From: JBJHCA01 sp050485785
Lineage (GTDB): Bacteria; Bacteroidota; Bacteroidia; Chitinophagales; Saprospiraceae
Direction: 5' to 3'
DNA length: 9,207 bases
Assembly (NCBI GenBank): GCA_050485785.1
Contig: JBJHCA010000105.1
Coordinates: 1 to 9,207, forward strand
Both the position numbers and the translations under genes were made by a program. The notes under the pieces were generated by a model that ran no database searches, was not told the origin of the DNA, and was given only the letters and a program-made list of their open reading frames with translations. Shown here in pieces: positions 1-6,018 of this stretch; the stretch's first letter is position 1, and every line of letters starts with the position of its first letter.

Positions 1-599
1 CGATAGGGCGGTGCATAGCATACTACCACAGCCTGAATATTATAGTTGAACAACAAGGCTATGAGAGCATCCTGAAAGGAGTGTTGCACATTAAACTCAT
101 AGACGAGATATTCATCCGTATCGGAAAGTTCCTTCACTTTGGAGCGTAGGTTGTTCTCATCCGTTTCATTGATGTTGTCAATAAACAGAACTTCAAAGTA
201 GTTTTTACCTTGTTGCTTGGGATCCTGAACTGTTGCCTGCGATGCCGATTCGTCCGTAATTTCTTCATCCAGTAGTTCGGGTTGATACCGGTATTCGTCA
301 CTCACGATAGAGCGCATGGTATCGGCCAGATTCCTGTAAAGCGCATCCAGCTTGCCGGAATCAAAAAATTTTCTGAGGGTTTTGAGTCTGAATTTGCCCG
401 GATAGGAGTAATAATTCTCAATGCAGGCCAGGTGTTCAAAAGTGGTAATGATATCTTTTTTCAGGGCCTCGCATTTCTTGCCCGTGCCGGCAAGTTCGTC
501 AATGTAAGATCCGGTTTTCACTTTGAGGCGATTCCAGAGGTCAAGGCGCAGCTGCCCAACATTAAAGTGTTTGGTTATAACCGGTTTTGCATTTTCCAT
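1..599 (-). CDS. Probable Orn/Lys/Arg-type PLP decarboxylase, N-terminal part (runs off the left edge)
   Basis: An open frame on the minus strand starts at an ATG (599-597) and stays open for 199 codons to the window edge, so the 3' end is missing. The visible part has a charged helical N-terminal stretch, then NYFEVLFIDNI near residues 132-142 and QDALIALLFNYNIQAVVV near 175-192. That pattern resembles the N-terminal response-regulator-like 'wing' domain of bacterial Orn/Lys/Arg decarboxylases. These are large PLP enzymes that decarboxylate basic amino acids to diamines or agmatine. The PLP-binding catalytic domain lies outside the window, so neither activity nor substrate can be confirmed. 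The start is 5 nt after the VOC gene stop, with only a weak GAG/GAAA purine stretch upstream, so it is probably the last visible gene of the aminotransferase-amidase-VOC operon. Family assignment rests on recognition of this N-terminal pattern only. Confidence 0.6.
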   Translation of the reverse strand, partial: MENAKPVITKHFNVGQLRLDLWNRLKVKTGSYIDELAGTGKKCEALKKDIITTFEHLACIENYYSYPGKFRLKTLRKFFDSGKLDALYRNLADTMRSIVSDEYRYQPELLDEEITDESASQATVQDPKQQGKNYFEVLFIDNINETDENNLRSKVKELSDTDEYLVYEFNVQHSFQDALIALLFNYNIQAVVVCYAPPY

Positions 600-604
600 A
601 TCGC

Positions 605-1009
605 TTATTTCTCAGAATGTAGTGCCAGACGGTTTCCTTCTGTATCGATAAAGATAGCAAAATAGCCCATTTCCTCACTGATCAGGGTTTTGGGCATCAC
701 CACTTTTCCGCCGGCTTCTTCAACTTTCATCAGGATATGGTTGAGGTCTGAACCTCCATTCAGGTAAATTAGGGGGCCGTGATCGGCGGGTATACAACCT
801 TCACCTTGAATCACAGCGCCTCCAATGCCCGTGCCTTCCGCAGGAAAAAACCCCATAGTGAATTCCTGCATCTGTACTGTTTCGAGCTCAATGCCAAAAA
901 TATAATTGTAAAAGGTTGTAGCTCGCTGGTGGTCCAGGGCAGGAATTTCGAACCAGGTGACGAAATTCACCGGCTTCTTAGCTTTGTGCATTCCGCTTGT
1001 AGATCCCAT
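605..1009 (-). CDS. VOC-fold (glyoxalase/dioxygenase superfamily) protein
   Basis: This 134-residue protein has the single-chain vicinal-oxygen-chelate layout. A first beta-alpha module begins at NFVTWFEIPALD (residues 15-26), with a helix containing FYNYIFG (33-39). A second module has the strand GPLIYLN (78-84), a helix with MKVEEAGGKVV (94-104) and the ending YFAIFIDTEGNRLALHS (116-132). The usual glyoxalase I metal-ligand set (His/Gln, Glu, His, Glu) is not evident, so it should not be called a lactoylglutathione lyase. Substrate is unknown. It lies 17 nt after the amidase gene and 5 nt before the decarboxylase gene, so it is very probably co-transcribed with them. The ATG at 1009 is used here. 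A second ATG at 991 (residue 7) is just before the conserved domain and is preceded by AAGCGGA, so it is a real alternative. Confidence 0.85.
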   Translation of the reverse strand: MGSTSGMHKAKKPVNFVTWFEIPALDHQRATTFYNYIFGIELETVQMQEFTMGFFPAEGTGIGGAVIQGEGCIPADHGPLIYLNGGSDLNHILMKVEEAGGKVVMPKTLISEEMGYFAIFIDTEGNRLALHSEK

Positions 1010-1026
1010 AGCGACTAATATTTGGT

Positions 1027-1962
1027 TTAGTCGGTAATATCTCGTTTATATTCCAGTGTTGAGTTGGGTTTGGCCAAAATATTTTCCTGCATCTTGAGTT
1101 TTGACAATTCTGCCAGCTTCTTGGGCTTAATCAATGGCCCCAGTTTGTCGAGAAACTCATGCCGGGTATTGCGCTGATAAATGTCGTACTCGATGGGATT
1201 GTCCCGAAAACTCTTGAGTGGCTGCCCCAGCCTGAGCACACCCAACTCGCGGCTTCTGCGCACTTTGTCCATGTTGATCTCAATGGGTATCAGCTCTTCG
1301 GTGGTATCGGCCTGATAAATAACCCTGCCGTCGGGTCCGCAAATTATGGAACGCCCGCTTCCTCCGGAATCCAGACCATTGATGTCAAAAATGTAACACT
1401 GGTTGATTGCAGCCGAAGCACGGGCTATAGATAGCTCAATATCCCTGTCAATAGTTCCGGTAAGGCTGGGATGAAGAATTACTTCGGCACCCATTACGGC
1501 CAATGTACGGGTAGTTTCAGGAAACCACATGTCATAGCAAATAGATACGCCAAACTTGCCCACATCGGGAACATCGAAAAGGCAGAAGCTTTCACCCGGT
1601 GTTACACCAACTTCGTAGGGGTAAAACGGGTACATTTTACTGTAGCGGCTTACCACTTCGCCATCGGGACTGATCACAGATGCGGTATTGTAGATGTGGC
1701 CGTTGCGTTTTTCGAATATTGAGCCCGGCAGCAACCAGATTTTATGTTTAGCAGCCAGTTCCTGCATTTCCTCCTCAAAGGGACCGGGCAACTCCTGGGC
1801 ATGGTGGATCAGCGGGCCATAGGCACAGAGTTCACTGAACAGCACCATATCCACCCAGGGATAAAGGTTCATCAGGATATTCAGCTTCACCTTCATCATC
1901 TCCACATTGGAGTAAGTGGCCGGTACCTTCATTTGAATTCCTGCTATGGCAAATGGACTCAT
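1027..1962 (-). CDS. Nitrilase-superfamily (carbon-nitrogen hydrolase) amidase
   Basis: This is a 311-residue carbon-nitrogen hydrolase. The Glu-Lys-Cys catalytic triad is visible: E44 in FSELC, K109 in SKMYPF and C142 in SICYDMWFPE. Such enzymes hydrolyse amides, carbamoyl compounds or nitriles through a thioester on the Cys. The WFPE after the Cys and the SGRSIICGPDGRV strand (202-214) are typical of amidase-type members. The nitrilase domain ends near residue 260; a Lys-rich tail of about 40 residues (272-311) follows. The start overlaps the aminotransferase stop by 4 nt (ATGA), implying translational coupling. With a decarboxylase and a GabT-like enzyme beside it, candidate substrates include N-carbamoylputrescine or an omega-amino-acid amide such as 5-aminovaleramide. 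That is inference from context. Family assignment is firm; substrate is not. Confidence 0.93.
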   Translation of the reverse strand: MSPFAIAGIQMKVPATYSNVEMMKVKLNILMNLYPWVDMVLFSELCAYGPLIHHAQELPGPFEEEMQELAAKHKIWLLPGSIFEKRNGHIYNTASVISPDGEVVSRYSKMYPFYPYEVGVTPGESFCLFDVPDVGKFGVSICYDMWFPETTRTLAVMGAEVILHPSLTGTIDRDIELSIARASAAINQCYIFDINGLDSGGSGRSIICGPDGRVIYQADTTEELIPIEINMDKVRRSRELGVLRLGQPLKSFRDNPIEYDIYQRNTRHEFLDKLGPLIKPKKLAELSKLKMQENILAKPNSTLEYKRDITD

Positions 1963-3278
1963 ATTACTAACCCTGAGGCCCTCATAATTTCTTCTTCCAG
2001 AATATCAAGGCCATTGTTGAGTACTTCATCTTCAATGATCAGCGGACTTAATATCCGGATGACATTTTTGAACGTACCTGCCGTGATGATGATCAGTCCG
2101 CGTTCTGCACATTGTTTTACGATGGCTGCACAGATGTCGGCATTGGGTTTGCGGGGGTTCTTGTCGTGAACAAACTCCACGCCTATCATAGCACCCAAGC
2201 CTCTTACATCTCCGATCACCGGGCATTTTTCTTTCAGGGCTTCCATTCTGGTCCTGATGATTCTTCCTACTCTTTGGCCCTGTTCATTGATGTTGACCTC
2301 TTCCATGTACCGGATAGTGGCCAGCGAAGCGGCGCAGGCTATCGGGCTGCCTCTGTTGGTTCCGCCAATTGATCCGCCGGCAGCGGCATCCATCACATCA
2401 GCTTTGCCTACTACGGCTGCAATGGGTAATCCGGATCCCATCGATTTGGCATAGGTGCTGATATCCGGTGTAATGCCGTAATGTTGCCAGCTGGCCCATT
2501 CGCCGCATCTTCCGAAACCGGATTGCACCTCGTCAAATATGAGCATAACCCCATAACGGTCGCAAAAGTCGCGCAGTGCCTGCAGGTAGCGTTTTGGTAT
2601 GGGATTAAAGCCGCCTTCTCCCTGCACCGGCTCCAGTATTATGGCTGCCAGGTTTTCAGGGTCAACCTCATTGTAGGCCAATTCGTTGAGCTTGGCAATA
2701 CAGGAATCGATGAAGTCTTCTTCACTGCGCCCGTCGGAGTACCTGTATACATTGGGAAAGTCGATCCGGTATACCTCCGGTGCAAACGGGCCGCAGAATG
2801 GTTTGTATGTCAGTCTGCTGGTCAGCGACATGGCCATCATCGTCCGTCCGTGGTAGGCACCGGTAAAGCAAATAACCGCCTGGCGTTTTGTTGCCTGTCG
2901 TGCAATTTTAACGGCATTTTCTACAGCCTCGGCACCGGTACACACCAGCATGGCTTTGGTTTTATCGCCATGCGGCAGCAATTCGGCCAACTTCTCACAA
3001 AGAGCTATATATGATTCATAAGTAACTACATTGAAGCTGGTATGTAAAAATTTTTGCGCTTGTTCAGTAATGGCCTTAACTACAGGTTCAGGACAATGGC
3101 CTGCATTGACTACGCCAATTCCCCCGGCAAAATCGATCCACTCTCTTCCATCCACATCGGTGATCACTGCTCCGCGGGCATGCTGTACCGTAGCGGTATT
3201 AAATACCCCCACACCATTGGCCACAGCGTTCTTTCGCCGCTCAAACAATTCAACGGACTTCATCTTATCTGTTACCAT
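1959..3278 (-). CDS. gabT: GabT-like class III omega-aminotransferase (4-aminobutyrate or related substrate)
   Basis: This 439-residue PLP enzyme is a class III (subgroup II) aminotransferase that moves an omega-amino group to a keto acid, probably 2-oxoglutarate. Visible landmarks are the PLP-phosphate loop CTGAEAVENA (113-122), AYHGRT (141-146) with the substrate-carboxylate Arg145, LEPVQGEGGF (215-224) with Glu216 and Glu221, the PLP-ring Asp249 in IFDEVQ, and the Schiff-base Lys278 in TYAKSMGSG. These align well with E. coli GabT, including an Ile in GGIGVVN equivalent to its active-site Ile50. GABA, 5-aminovalerate and putrescine-type substrates cannot be separated by eye. One oddity is GGTNRGSPIAC (305-315), where the family usually has GGTYxGNPxAC. 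It is the first gene of the minus-strand operon, with a -7 element about 50 nt upstream. The ATG at 3278 lacks a Shine-Dalgarno; an ATG at 3263 (residue 6) fits the family N-terminus equally well. Confidence 0.9.
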   Translation of the reverse strand: MVTDKMKSVELFERRKNAVANGVGVFNTATVQHARGAVITDVDGREWIDFAGGIGVVNAGHCPEPVVKAITEQAQKFLHTSFNVVTYESYIALCEKLAELLPHGDKTKAMLVCTGAEAVENAVKIARQATKRQAVICFTGAYHGRTMMAMSLTSRLTYKPFCGPFAPEVYRIDFPNVYRYSDGRSEEDFIDSCIAKLNELAYNEVDPENLAAIILEPVQGEGGFNPIPKRYLQALRDFCDRYGVMLIFDEVQSGFGRCGEWASWQHYGITPDISTYAKSMGSGLPIAAVVGKADVMDAAAGGSIGGTNRGSPIACAASLATIRYMEEVNINEQGQRVGRIIRTRMEALKEKCPVIGDVRGLGAMIGVEFVHDKNPRKPNADICAAIVKQCAERGLIIITAGTFKNVIRILSPLIIEDEVLNNGLDILEEEIMRASGLVI

Positions 3279-3325
3279 ATTTTATGTTGTTGATGATTTT
3301 TGAAACAGGTTCTGCTATCAGGCCA

Positions 3326-3333
3326 CAAAGCTA
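3326..3333 (-). promoter_or_regulatory. Bacteroidota-type -7 element (TAGCTTTG) for the gabT operon
   Basis: On the minus strand the sequence TAGCTTTG matches the TAnnTTTG -7 element used by the primary sigma factor of Bacteroidota. It would start transcription around 3316-3320, giving a leader of roughly 40 nt before the gabT-like ATG. No clean TTTG -33 element is seen at the usual 19-21 nt spacing, so the call rests on the -7 match and its position. Confidence 0.5.
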
Positions 3334-3336
3334 ATT

Positions 3337-3353
3337 ACTTTAAGTGTTAAAGT
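3337..3353. promoter_or_regulatory. 17-bp perfect inverted repeat, candidate operator
   Basis: ACTTTAA-GTG-TTAAAGT has two perfectly complementary 7-bp arms around a 3-bp centre. It lies immediately upstream of the minus-strand -7 element (4 to 20 nt away), where a bound dimeric regulator could block or assist RNA polymerase at the gabT-like promoter. It is too AT-rich and too short-looped for a convincing terminator and has no T-tract. The operator role is inferred from position and symmetry only. Confidence 0.35.
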
Positions 3354-3450
3354 GTTTCGGCATTTCCAAAAATTGGATGTCCATTGCAGCAGTAACCGTG
3401 ATATTACAGGTTTCAGGTTTTGTATGCGCAAAGTTTCCATTGGCAATATG

Positions 3451-3458
3451 TACCTTTG
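3451..3458 (+). promoter_or_regulatory. Bacteroidota-type -7 element (TACCTTTG) for rimM-trmD-lysC
   Basis: TACCTTTG followed by CA matches the TAnnTTTG -7 element of Bacteroidota primary promoters. A transcript would begin near 3463-3466, about a dozen nucleotides before the ATG at 3477. This places the upstream in-frame TTG at 3420 outside the transcript and helps choose the rimM start. A TTTG at 3419-3422 lies too far upstream (28-nt gap) to be a standard -33 element. Confidence 0.5.
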
Positions 3459-3476
3459 CAGCCTCAAAATTATTCA

Positions 3477-3989
3477 ATGCTACGGGACGTCACCACTTAT
3501 GCCGGCACCTTTCAATCGGTTTACGGGCTTCAGGGTCACCTGAGTTTTGTGCCGGACGAGGATATTCAGATCAGAGAGCCTTTTCCCGGTGTAGTTTTCG
3601 TAAAACTCGGCGGTATGCTGATTCCCTATATGGTAGAGGAAGTGCTGAGTGAATATCGTCTCAAGCTGGATAAGATCAATGATCCTGATGCCGCTGCAGG
3701 TCTAAAGGGGAAGGAAGTCTACATGCACACAGATGACGTGGAAAAGATAGAAAGCAATATTAAGGGATTTGAGCCGGAACACCTGACGGGTTTTGGTTTG
3801 TATGATGGATCACTTTTTGTGGGCAATGTCCTCAGGGTAGAGATTTACCCGCAACAAGTGATGTTGTTTGTGGAAAATGACGGCCCGGAATTCATGGTTC
3901 CATTGGCTGAAGACTGGATTAACGAAATTGACGAAAACGGTAAGCGTCTGATCATGAACCTGCCTGAGGGGTTAATACCGCAAAGCTGA
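3477..3989 (+). CDS. rimM: Ribosome maturation factor RimM
   Basis: With the ATG at 3477 this is a 170-residue RimM, the usual length. RimM assists late maturation of the 30S subunit by binding ribosomal protein S19 and the 16S 3' domain. The N-terminal beta-barrel covers about residues 1-84, ending in AAGLKGKEVYM (73-83). A PRC-barrel follows from about 98 and ends in the classic NLPEGL (161-166). The first strand is divergent: AGTFQSVYGLQGHLSF (9-24) replaces the usual GKIxKxHGLKGEVxx, with Tyr for the common His. The open frame extends to a TTG at 3420, but that codon precedes the predicted transcription start and adds residues unlike RimM. There is no Shine-Dalgarno. It overlaps trmD by 1 nt (TGATG). 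No rpsP gene sits directly upstream, unlike the arrangement in many bacteria. Confidence 0.88.
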   Translation: MLRDVTTYAGTFQSVYGLQGHLSFVPDEDIQIREPFPGVVFVKLGGMLIPYMVEEVLSEYRLKLDKINDPDAAAGLKGKEVYMHTDDVEKIESNIKGFEPEHLTGFGLYDGSLFVGNVLRVEIYPQQVMLFVENDGPEFMVPLAEDWINEIDENGKRLIMNLPEGLIPQS

Positions 3990-4690
3990 TGCATATTGAC
4001 ATCATTGCCATAGTACCCGAACTTCTTGCCAGTTCACTGGGACATTCTATTATGAAACGAGCCCGTGACAAAGGTTTGCTCACGGTAAATGTCCATGATT
4101 TGCGCACTTACGGCAAGGGAAAATACAAGCAAATCGACGATTATGCATACGGAGGCGGAGCGGGGATGGTGATAATGCCTGAACCTCTTGGGCAATGCAT
4201 TGAAGACCTGAAAGCTCAGCGCCGGTATGATGAGATCATTTACATGAGTCCGGATGGAGATACGATGCATCAAGGCATGGTAAATCAGCTTTCGTTGCTC
4301 AAAAACCTGCTCGTGATCTGCGGCCATTACAAGGGGATAGATCAGCGGATCAGAGACCTGCATGTAACGAAGGAGATCAGTATTGGGGATTACGTACTTT
4401 CCGGAGGCGAACTGGCTGCTTGTGTGCTGGTAGATGCCATTGGCAGGCTGTTACCCGGAGTACTCAACGACGAGACCTCCGCGCTGAGTGACTCATTTCA
4501 GGATAACTTACTGGCTCCGCCGGTGTATACCCGGCCAAAAAATTACCGGGGTATGGAAGTTCCGGAAGTGCTGTTGTCAGGCCATGAGGCCATGATACGC
4601 CAGTGGCGGTTTGAACAGGCACTCGAGCTCACCAGAAATAAACGTCCGGATCTGCTGGATAAAAATGATGACCATGATACAGATTTATAA
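3989..4690 (+). CDS. trmD: tRNA (guanine-N1)-methyltransferase TrmD
   Basis: This 233-residue SPOUT-family enzyme methylates G37 next to the anticodon of tRNAs using S-adenosylmethionine and so prevents frameshifting. Seen in order are DDYAYGGGAGMV (50-61), the knot elements YMSPDGD (85-91) and CGHYKGIDQR (111-120), and the cofactor loop SIGDYVLSGGELAA (131-144). R153 in GRLLPG and D168 in LSDSF match the catalytic Arg154 and Asp169 of E. coli TrmD. The C-terminal YTRPKNYRGMEVPEVLLSG and IRQWR motifs are also intact. The protein acts as a dimer. Its start overlaps the rimM stop by 1 nt and its last codons overlap the aspartokinase start, so the three genes are probably one transcript. Confidence 0.97.
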   Translation: MHIDIIAIVPELLASSLGHSIMKRARDKGLLTVNVHDLRTYGKGKYKQIDDYAYGGGAGMVIMPEPLGQCIEDLKAQRRYDEIIYMSPDGDTMHQGMVNQLSLLKNLLVICGHYKGIDQRIRDLHVTKEISIGDYVLSGGELAACVLVDAIGRLLPGVLNDETSALSDSFQDNLLAPPVYTRPKNYRGMEVPEVLLSGHEAMIRQWRFEQALELTRNKRPDLLDKNDDHDTDL

Positions 4691-5963
4691 ATTTGGCGGG
4701 GTATCGGTACAGCATGCCGATGCCGTGAAAAATGTAGCCGGCATTATTGATGAAGCCGGAGCGCCTACGCTGGTAGTGCTTTCAGCAGCCGGCAAAACCA
4801 CCAATGCCCTGGAACAGGTATGGAGTTGCATCACGGCCGGCGAAAAACAAAATGCTATCCATGCTCTTCAAAATGTTCGCAATTATCATGAGCAGATCAT
4901 GAAACCGTTGTTTGATGAGAGCGATGAAGTGTACACCTGGGTCAACGATCTGTTGGTAGAAATAGAATGGATCATTGATGATGACCCGCATCCTGATCCG
5001 GATTATATCTATGATCAGGTGGTGAGCATTGGAGAGCTGATCAGTACCAGAATACTTGCCGCATACCTTGCCCAGCGCGGCCTCAATACCGAGTGGGTGG
5101 ATATTCGCGATGTTATTCGCACCGATAACACCTACAGGGATGCAGTGATTGACTGGGATTTTACCCGCAATGCCGCGGTTGCAGTGTTAAAACCTTTGCT
5201 TGAAGCTGGCAAAACCGTGATTGTACAGGGATTTATCGGTGGAACATCGGAGAATTTCACAACCACACTTGGCAGGGAAGGCTCGGATTACACTGCCGCC
5301 ATACTGGCCAATTGCCTTGATGCAGCAAGAGTGGTGATCTGGAAGGATGTTCCCGGCATTATGACTGCAGACCCCCGGTTGTTTAATGATGTCAGTTTGC
5401 TGGAAAGCCTTAGCTACCGTGAAGCCATAGAAATGACCTATTACGGGGCCAAAGTGCTTCATCCGAAAACCATTAAACCCATACAAAACAAGTATATCCC
5501 GCTTTACGTCAAGTCATTTATTGATCCGCAAAAGCCCGGGACCTGCATCAGGGGCGATGATCAGGTAGCTATGCCTCCCATTGTGGTAGTGGAGAAAAAC
5601 CAATGCTTGTTGCGCATTTCCAGCCGTGATTTTTCTTTCATTGCCGAGCACCACATGCAGCAGATCTTTTCCATTATTGCTACATACCGGCTTAAGGTAA
5701 ATCTGATGCGTAATTCAGCCATCAGCTTCACCCTGTGCGTTCAATACGTACCCGAACGATATGAAAGCTGCCTGAAAGATCTGAGCAATTACTTCAATAT
5801 TTCGGATGTGCGGCATCTGGAAATTATTACCGTGAGACACTATGTCAACCGCCTGGTGGATACACTCAAAGAAGACAAAGTGCTGTTGATGGAAGAGCGA
5901 CATCACCGGACTGCTCAGATGGTGGTACAGGATGTTAAACTGCCTCAACGCAAAGACCCCTGA
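4674..5963 (+). CDS. lysC: Monofunctional aspartate kinase
   Basis: This enzyme phosphorylates aspartate in the first step to lysine, threonine, methionine and diaminopimelate. Counted from the ATG at 4674 it has 429 residues. KFGGVSV is at 6-12, VVSIGELISTR at 116-126, GFIGG at 186-190, TTTLGREGSDYTAA at 196-209, and WKDVPGIMTADPR at 223-235. The C-terminal 120 or so residues, from about 308, occupy the place of the ACT regulatory region but lack the recognisable ACT signatures of classical lysine-inhibited enzymes, so feedback behaviour is uncertain. The chosen start puts KFGG at the family's usual position and overlaps trmD by 17 nt. In-frame ATGs at 4665 and 4668 are alternatives; a GGAT lies upstream of 4665. 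The first in-frame start at 4611 is deep inside trmD and unlikely. It is the last gene of the plus-strand operon; no clear terminator hairpin follows it. Confidence 0.92.
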   Translation: MIQIYKFGGVSVQHADAVKNVAGIIDEAGAPTLVVLSAAGKTTNALEQVWSCITAGEKQNAIHALQNVRNYHEQIMKPLFDESDEVYTWVNDLLVEIEWIIDDDPHPDPDYIYDQVVSIGELISTRILAAYLAQRGLNTEWVDIRDVIRTDNTYRDAVIDWDFTRNAAVAVLKPLLEAGKTVIVQGFIGGTSENFTTTLGREGSDYTAAILANCLDAARVVIWKDVPGIMTADPRLFNDVSLLESLSYREAIEMTYYGAKVLHPKTIKPIQNKYIPLYVKSFIDPQKPGTCIRGDDQVAMPPIVVVEKNQCLLRISSRDFSFIAEHHMQQIFSIIATYRLKVNLMRNSAISFTLCVQYVPERYESCLKDLSNYFNISDVRHLEIITVRHYVNRLVDTLKEDKVLLMEERHHRTAQMVVQDVKLPQRKDP

Positions 5964-6018
5964 CAGCTAATCGCCAACGTAAACTGAATGCTTAGCAGGC
6001 ACAATAACGTTTCCGGAT

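Noticed and set aside
282..665. Plus-strand open frame of 127 codons
   Set aside because: It lies antisense to the decarboxylase and the end of the VOC gene, which have clear family signatures; its product resembles nothing recognisable.
2481..3014. Plus-strand open frame of 177 codons
   Set aside because: It is wholly antisense to the conserved GabT-like gene and has no family features; a codon-bias shadow.
3420..3476. TTG-initiated N-terminal extension of rimM
   Set aside because: It lies upstream of the predicted transcription start and adds 19 residues unlike any RimM N-terminus.
4611..4673. Upstream extension of the aspartokinase frame
   Set aside because: It is inside the coding sequence of trmD and precedes the conserved KFGG start by more than twenty residues; the later ATGs fit the family.
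5964..6018. Possible bidirectional terminator between lysC and mnhG
   Set aside because: Only short complementary stretches (for example AACGT/ACGTT, 5 bp with a long loop) and no T-tract were found; no convincing hairpin.
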